Below are positions 61,307-64,000 of a stretch of 64,000 bases of DNA, piece after piece. A model generated the notes under the pieces. That model worked only from the letters and a program-made list of their open reading frames with translations. It did not search any database and was not told the origin of the DNA. The first letter of the stretch is position 1. The number at the start of each line of letters is the position of its first letter. The DNA is taken from positions 310,001 through 374,000 of the forward strand of contig NZ_JAKFFT010000002.1 of assembly GCF_021502655.1 (NCBI RefSeq), read 5' to 3'. A program made the position numbers and the translations under genes. Source of the stretch: Dyadobacter sp. CY347 (lineage in GTDB: Bacteria; Bacteroidota; Bacteroidia; Cytophagales; Spirosomataceae).

Positions 61307-62392
61307 TTATTGCTTAACTACTACTACTGTTGGCGTTGCAAACACCGTTCTGAAATAGGTAAAGATCAACGCGAGCATTACGCCTACTAATGCGCCGATT
61401 TTTGCATTCCTCTTATCTTCTGCTTTTATATCCAAAGGGACTTTAATGCCTTCAATTTCTGTAAATAATGGAGCTTCACGAACCATTGTAACACGCATTT
61501 TTTCAGCACTTCCCATTGCTTCATAGTAAAGCGTTTGGAGAAAGGACGATTTTCTTTCCATGCTGTTAGCCGAAATCTTCGCTTCCGGCAGCATGATCTG
61601 CGCACTGTAATCCAATTGTCTTGCAAGCTTGTGTTCCGCAATGCCAAGTACAGCAGCCAGAGAGTCGGCGCGGTGTTGAAGTAAATTTAATGTTTTACGG
61701 GACTTTTGGGTCTGGTTTTCCGTGTACATTTCTTCAACGGTCTCCAAAAGTTTCGTCACCCAAAGTCCTGCCAATGTGCCGTTTTCCATGCTGGTTGACA
61801 GCGAAATGAAAGAAGATTTCCGGTCCAGAGAAGCGATTTCAGTCGAGGCCGCTGCTTTGATCACCAGCTCATTCAAAATTCTTCTCGACCGCATGTCAAG
61901 CTTCTTAATGTCGCGACTGGCAAAATGGAAGTTCTGGTTCTGCGGAATTTCTTCCCATTCCTTTTTCTTAATCCCGCTTGAATCAATGAAGAAGTTCGCC
62001 AGGATCATTTTCTGACCGTTCACATCAACTTCTTTCATCAGGTTCCTTTCCAGAACCGGACGAGATTTTACGAAATAGAAGAAGTTTTCGCCGGTGAAGA
62101 TGTTCGCATCGGGTGCATTTCCCAGTCCCAATAACCCAGCCATATCGCCAAAACCTGACGATTGCTGACCTGTTCCAAGGTTAAAAACAACCTCAGCCTC
62201 GTACATATTTGGTTTATCAATGAACGTGTCCAGACCATATCCAATCCCAAAACCAAGGATAGGCAATAGCACCAGCATTTTCCAGTTACGGATAAGTGCC
62301 GTTTTAACAACCAGAACCTTTTCGATAACCTCTTTCGGGGTCAACTCATCTTCTGGCACTTCTTGTTGCGGATGTAGCGTCGTTGTTGACAT
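61307..62392 (-). CDS. Wzz-type chain-length/polysaccharide co-polymerase protein
   Basis: 361 residues. Two membrane helices, at about 36-52 (WKMLVLLPILGFGIGYGL) and about 330-350 (IGALVGVMLALIFTYF), flank a large periplasmic coiled-coil region (RADSLAAVLGIAEHKLARQLDYSAQ). No tyrosine-kinase domain follows, so it is the plain Wzz form. It helps set chain length or links to the export protein. It overlaps the OPX gene stop by one base. Confidence 0.88.
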   Translation of the reverse strand: MSTTTLHPQQEVPEDELTPKEVIEKVLVVKTALIRNWKMLVLLPILGFGIGYGLDTFIDKPNMYEAEVVFNLGTGQQSSGFGDMAGLLGLGNAPDANIFTGENFFYFVKSRPVLERNLMKEVDVNGQKMILANFFIDSSGIKKKEWEEIPQNQNFHFASRDIKKLDMRSRRILNELVIKAAASTEIASLDRKSSFISLSTSMENGTLAGLWVTKLLETVEEMYTENQTQKSRKTLNLLQHRADSLAAVLGIAEHKLARQLDYSAQIMLPEAKISANSMERKSSFLQTLYYEAMGSAEKMRVTMVREAPLFTEIEGIKVPLDIKAEDKRNAKIGALVGVMLALIFTYFRTVFATPTVVVVKQ

Positions 62393-64000
62393 TAGTTGAT
62401 TGATCGGAAAGCGAGTACTGCTAAAATTAAACTCATTACGGAACCCAAAATTCCTGTTGCGGTCTGAAGTGCCTGCTGCGGATTCAATGCAGGGGCAGCT
62501 CTCAGGGGAACGAAAATTTCGGAGCCAGGTTCAACTTTCGGGTATACGTTGAAAAACAGGAATCTCCTTGTTCTATCAACATTTCCGTTTGGATATTTGA
62601 TATAAGAGCTTTTTTTCAATGACTGCGTTGTGAATCCGCCGGATTGTGAAATGTAATCAGAGAATGCCATTCCCTTGCCATATTTAACCGTTGTCGGATA
62701 AAGCACAGCGCCGTTAACCTGGACTGTTTCCAGTCGTTTCGGAATGCGGATAATGTCACCTTCCTGAACGATAAGATCCTCAAATGAACCAGGGCTTTTC
62801 AGGATGTTTTTCAATTTAATCCCGATCGACTCTTCTTTTACGTTTGGAACATCACCAATGATTGTTCCTGATTTAATGCTCTTTTCAGTTTGTTCCGCCT
62901 GATCAAAGTCAGTAGGTTCATCAAGCTCTCTTACCAATGTTCTTCTCAGTAATGTTGCTCCTTCAGGATAAGCCAGTTCGGTTAAACCACCAGCTCTTTT
63001 GATCACATCACTGATCTTATCATTTTTGTTAACAATCGTATAAGGACCGGCGATAAGCACTTCCCCTTCCACAAACACACTTTGTTGCTCCACGTAGTTC
63101 GGCGATTTGCGAACAGTAACCTGGTCGAATGGCATCAATGTGAAATTGCTTCCTTTGCTGTTCAGCGACAGATCACGGTCAACATCAAATTTGAAAACCT
63201 CTGATATTTGTGCGTTTGCAGCACCTGCAATGCTATTTCTTTTTCTTCTGATTACTTCGATTTCCGATGTGTAAGCAGATTCTTTAAGTCCACCAGCCTG
63301 AACCAGAAGATCTTCGAGGGTCATATTCACCGTATAAGGGAATTTACCTTCGTTTTCACCAATCTTGGTGTTGTTGACTTCGCCGTTCACACTTACGTAA
63401 GCTTGTTCGGCCATATCAAATTTAGAGGGGACAATGACCCTGTCGAGCCTGGTCAGGATCAGGTCCGGGGTAACATTGTTTAAAATATCTGTATAGTTGA
63501 TAGAAATGCTTTCCAAAACCAGGTCCTGGCGTGTTCTCAAAACGCTTACACGTCCTACGAACGCATCTTCGCGCAGGCCTTGCGCATTTTCAATCAATTG
63601 CTTCAATGACGGGCTGTTGTCCAAAGCATAATCTCCCGGACGCATCACAGCGCCTTCCACTGTTACAATGTTTTCAAAGCGGTCTAAAACAGTTTCAACA
63701 TTAACAGAGTCACCTGTTACGATTTCAAAAGAGTCATAATTCGTTTCTGCAACGTCCAGGATCTTACGTTCCTTCGAAGTAATCCTTTGCACTTTAAGTC
63801 TTGCCCGGTATGCTTTGTCATTGAAGCCACCCGAATAACGAAGCATATCACCTAATTTCTCTTCCGGTTTAAGCTCGTAAATCCCGGGACGTTTAACCAT
63901 TCCCGCTATTTCAGCCCTTTTCAGATAGTAACCAACAACAACATTATCGTTGTCCTGAACCCTGATATCACCGTCGATTTTACCATTAACAAGGTAATCG
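62392..64000 (-). CDS. Polysaccharide export outer-membrane protein (SLBB repeats), 5' end missing
   Basis: About 536 residues are seen; the frame stays open to the right edge (reading DYLVNGKIDGDIRVQDNDNV), so the true start is outside. The visible part is a chain of SLBB domains: repeats such as VEGAVMRPGDYALDN, VNGEVNNTKIGENEG, VEGEVLIAGPYTIVN and VNGAVLYPTTVKYGK. A final hydrophobic helix TGILGSVMSLILAVLAFRS ends it. Such OPX/Wza-like proteins form or cap the channel for capsule and exopolysaccharide. It is the first visible gene of the leftward export operon. Confidence 0.9.
   Translation of the reverse strand, partial: DYLVNGKIDGDIRVQDNDNVVVGYYLKRAEIAGMVKRPGIYELKPEEKLGDMLRYSGGFNDKAYRARLKVQRITSKERKILDVAETNYDSFEIVTGDSVNVETVLDRFENIVTVEGAVMRPGDYALDNSPSLKQLIENAQGLREDAFVGRVSVLRTRQDLVLESISINYTDILNNVTPDLILTRLDRVIVPSKFDMAEQAYVSVNGEVNNTKIGENEGKFPYTVNMTLEDLLVQAGGLKESAYTSEIEVIRRKRNSIAGAANAQISEVFKFDVDRDLSLNSKGSNFTLMPFDQVTVRKSPNYVEQQSVFVEGEVLIAGPYTIVNKNDKISDVIKRAGGLTELAYPEGATLLRRTLVRELDEPTDFDQAEQTEKSIKSGTIIGDVPNVKEESIGIKLKNILKSPGSFEDLIVQEGDIIRIPKRLETVQVNGAVLYPTTVKYGKGMAFSDYISQSGGFTTQSLKKSSYIKYPNGNVDRTRRFLFFNVYPKVEPGSEIFVPLRAAPALNPQQALQTATGILGSVMSLILAVLAFRSIN

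Overview
The window looks like a chromosome segment of a Bacteroidota bacterium of the order Cytophagales, probably Dyadobacter or a close relative. This is inferred from gene content and sequence style, not from a database match. Supporting signs are promoters of the TTTG / TAnnTTTG type instead of -35/-10 boxes (metH and tRNA-Glu are the clearest), weak ribosome binding sites, several TTG starts, a sigma factor followed by a short anchored protein with a barrel-like C-terminus, and many small SusC-free metabolic operons. No rRNA, insertion sequence, prophage or CRISPR array was seen. One tRNA gene (Glu, TTC) is present.

Layout. 1-3.1 kb: the start of an ECF sigma factor gene (runs off the left edge), a VanX-like D-Ala-D-Ala dipeptidase, and a three-gene PspC / LiaF-like envelope-stress group. 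3.2-9.4 kb, all leftward: a divergent TrpF-like barrel protein, galactose genes (galM, galK) with a D-2-hydroxyacid dehydrogenase, a HEAT-like protein, and fumC. 9.5-15.7 kb, rightward: a NagB-type deaminase, a thioesterase, then a cassette of two membrane-anchored SGNH hydrolases, a NodU/CmcH-type carbamoyltransferase, a 49-residue DUF5989 protein and an SxtJ-type membrane protein. This cassette recalls the sxtI-sxtJ-sxtK neighbourhood of saxitoxin clusters but has no toxin pathway here. 15.7-33.1 kb: Ppx/GppA phosphatase, an ECF sigma factor with its membrane partner, an Lrp regulator facing metH, a nucleoside transporter, YihY/BrkB, SppA, SixA, XerD, AroQ and a large M14 peptidase.

33.1-36.7 kb: tRNA-Glu followed by a small accessory island with an ABC-type AAA ATPase, an XRE regulator facing a short hypothetical gene, a HigBA pair, a HicAB pair and another short hypothetical gene, with several palindromes. 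36.7-47.4 kb: metallo-hydrolase, CocE-type hydrolase, ThuA protein, purple-acid-phosphatase-like enzyme, Fic protein, a B12-domain radical SAM enzyme with unusual cysteine spacing, NagA, a pentapeptide-repeat protein and thioredoxin.

47.4-64.0 kb, all leftward and tightly packed: a surface polysaccharide locus. In order of transcription it holds an outer-membrane export protein (cut by the right edge), a Wzz-like chain-length protein, the Wzm/Wzt ABC exporter with a glycan-binding C-domain, a DegT aminotransferase, a large membrane protein, WbqC, a NeuD-like acyltransferase, glycosyltransferases, a DUF5672 protein, a Wzy/ligase-like membrane protein and an acyltransferase-3 protein. Together they suggest assembly, decoration and ABC-dependent export of a glycan carrying an acylated amino sugar.
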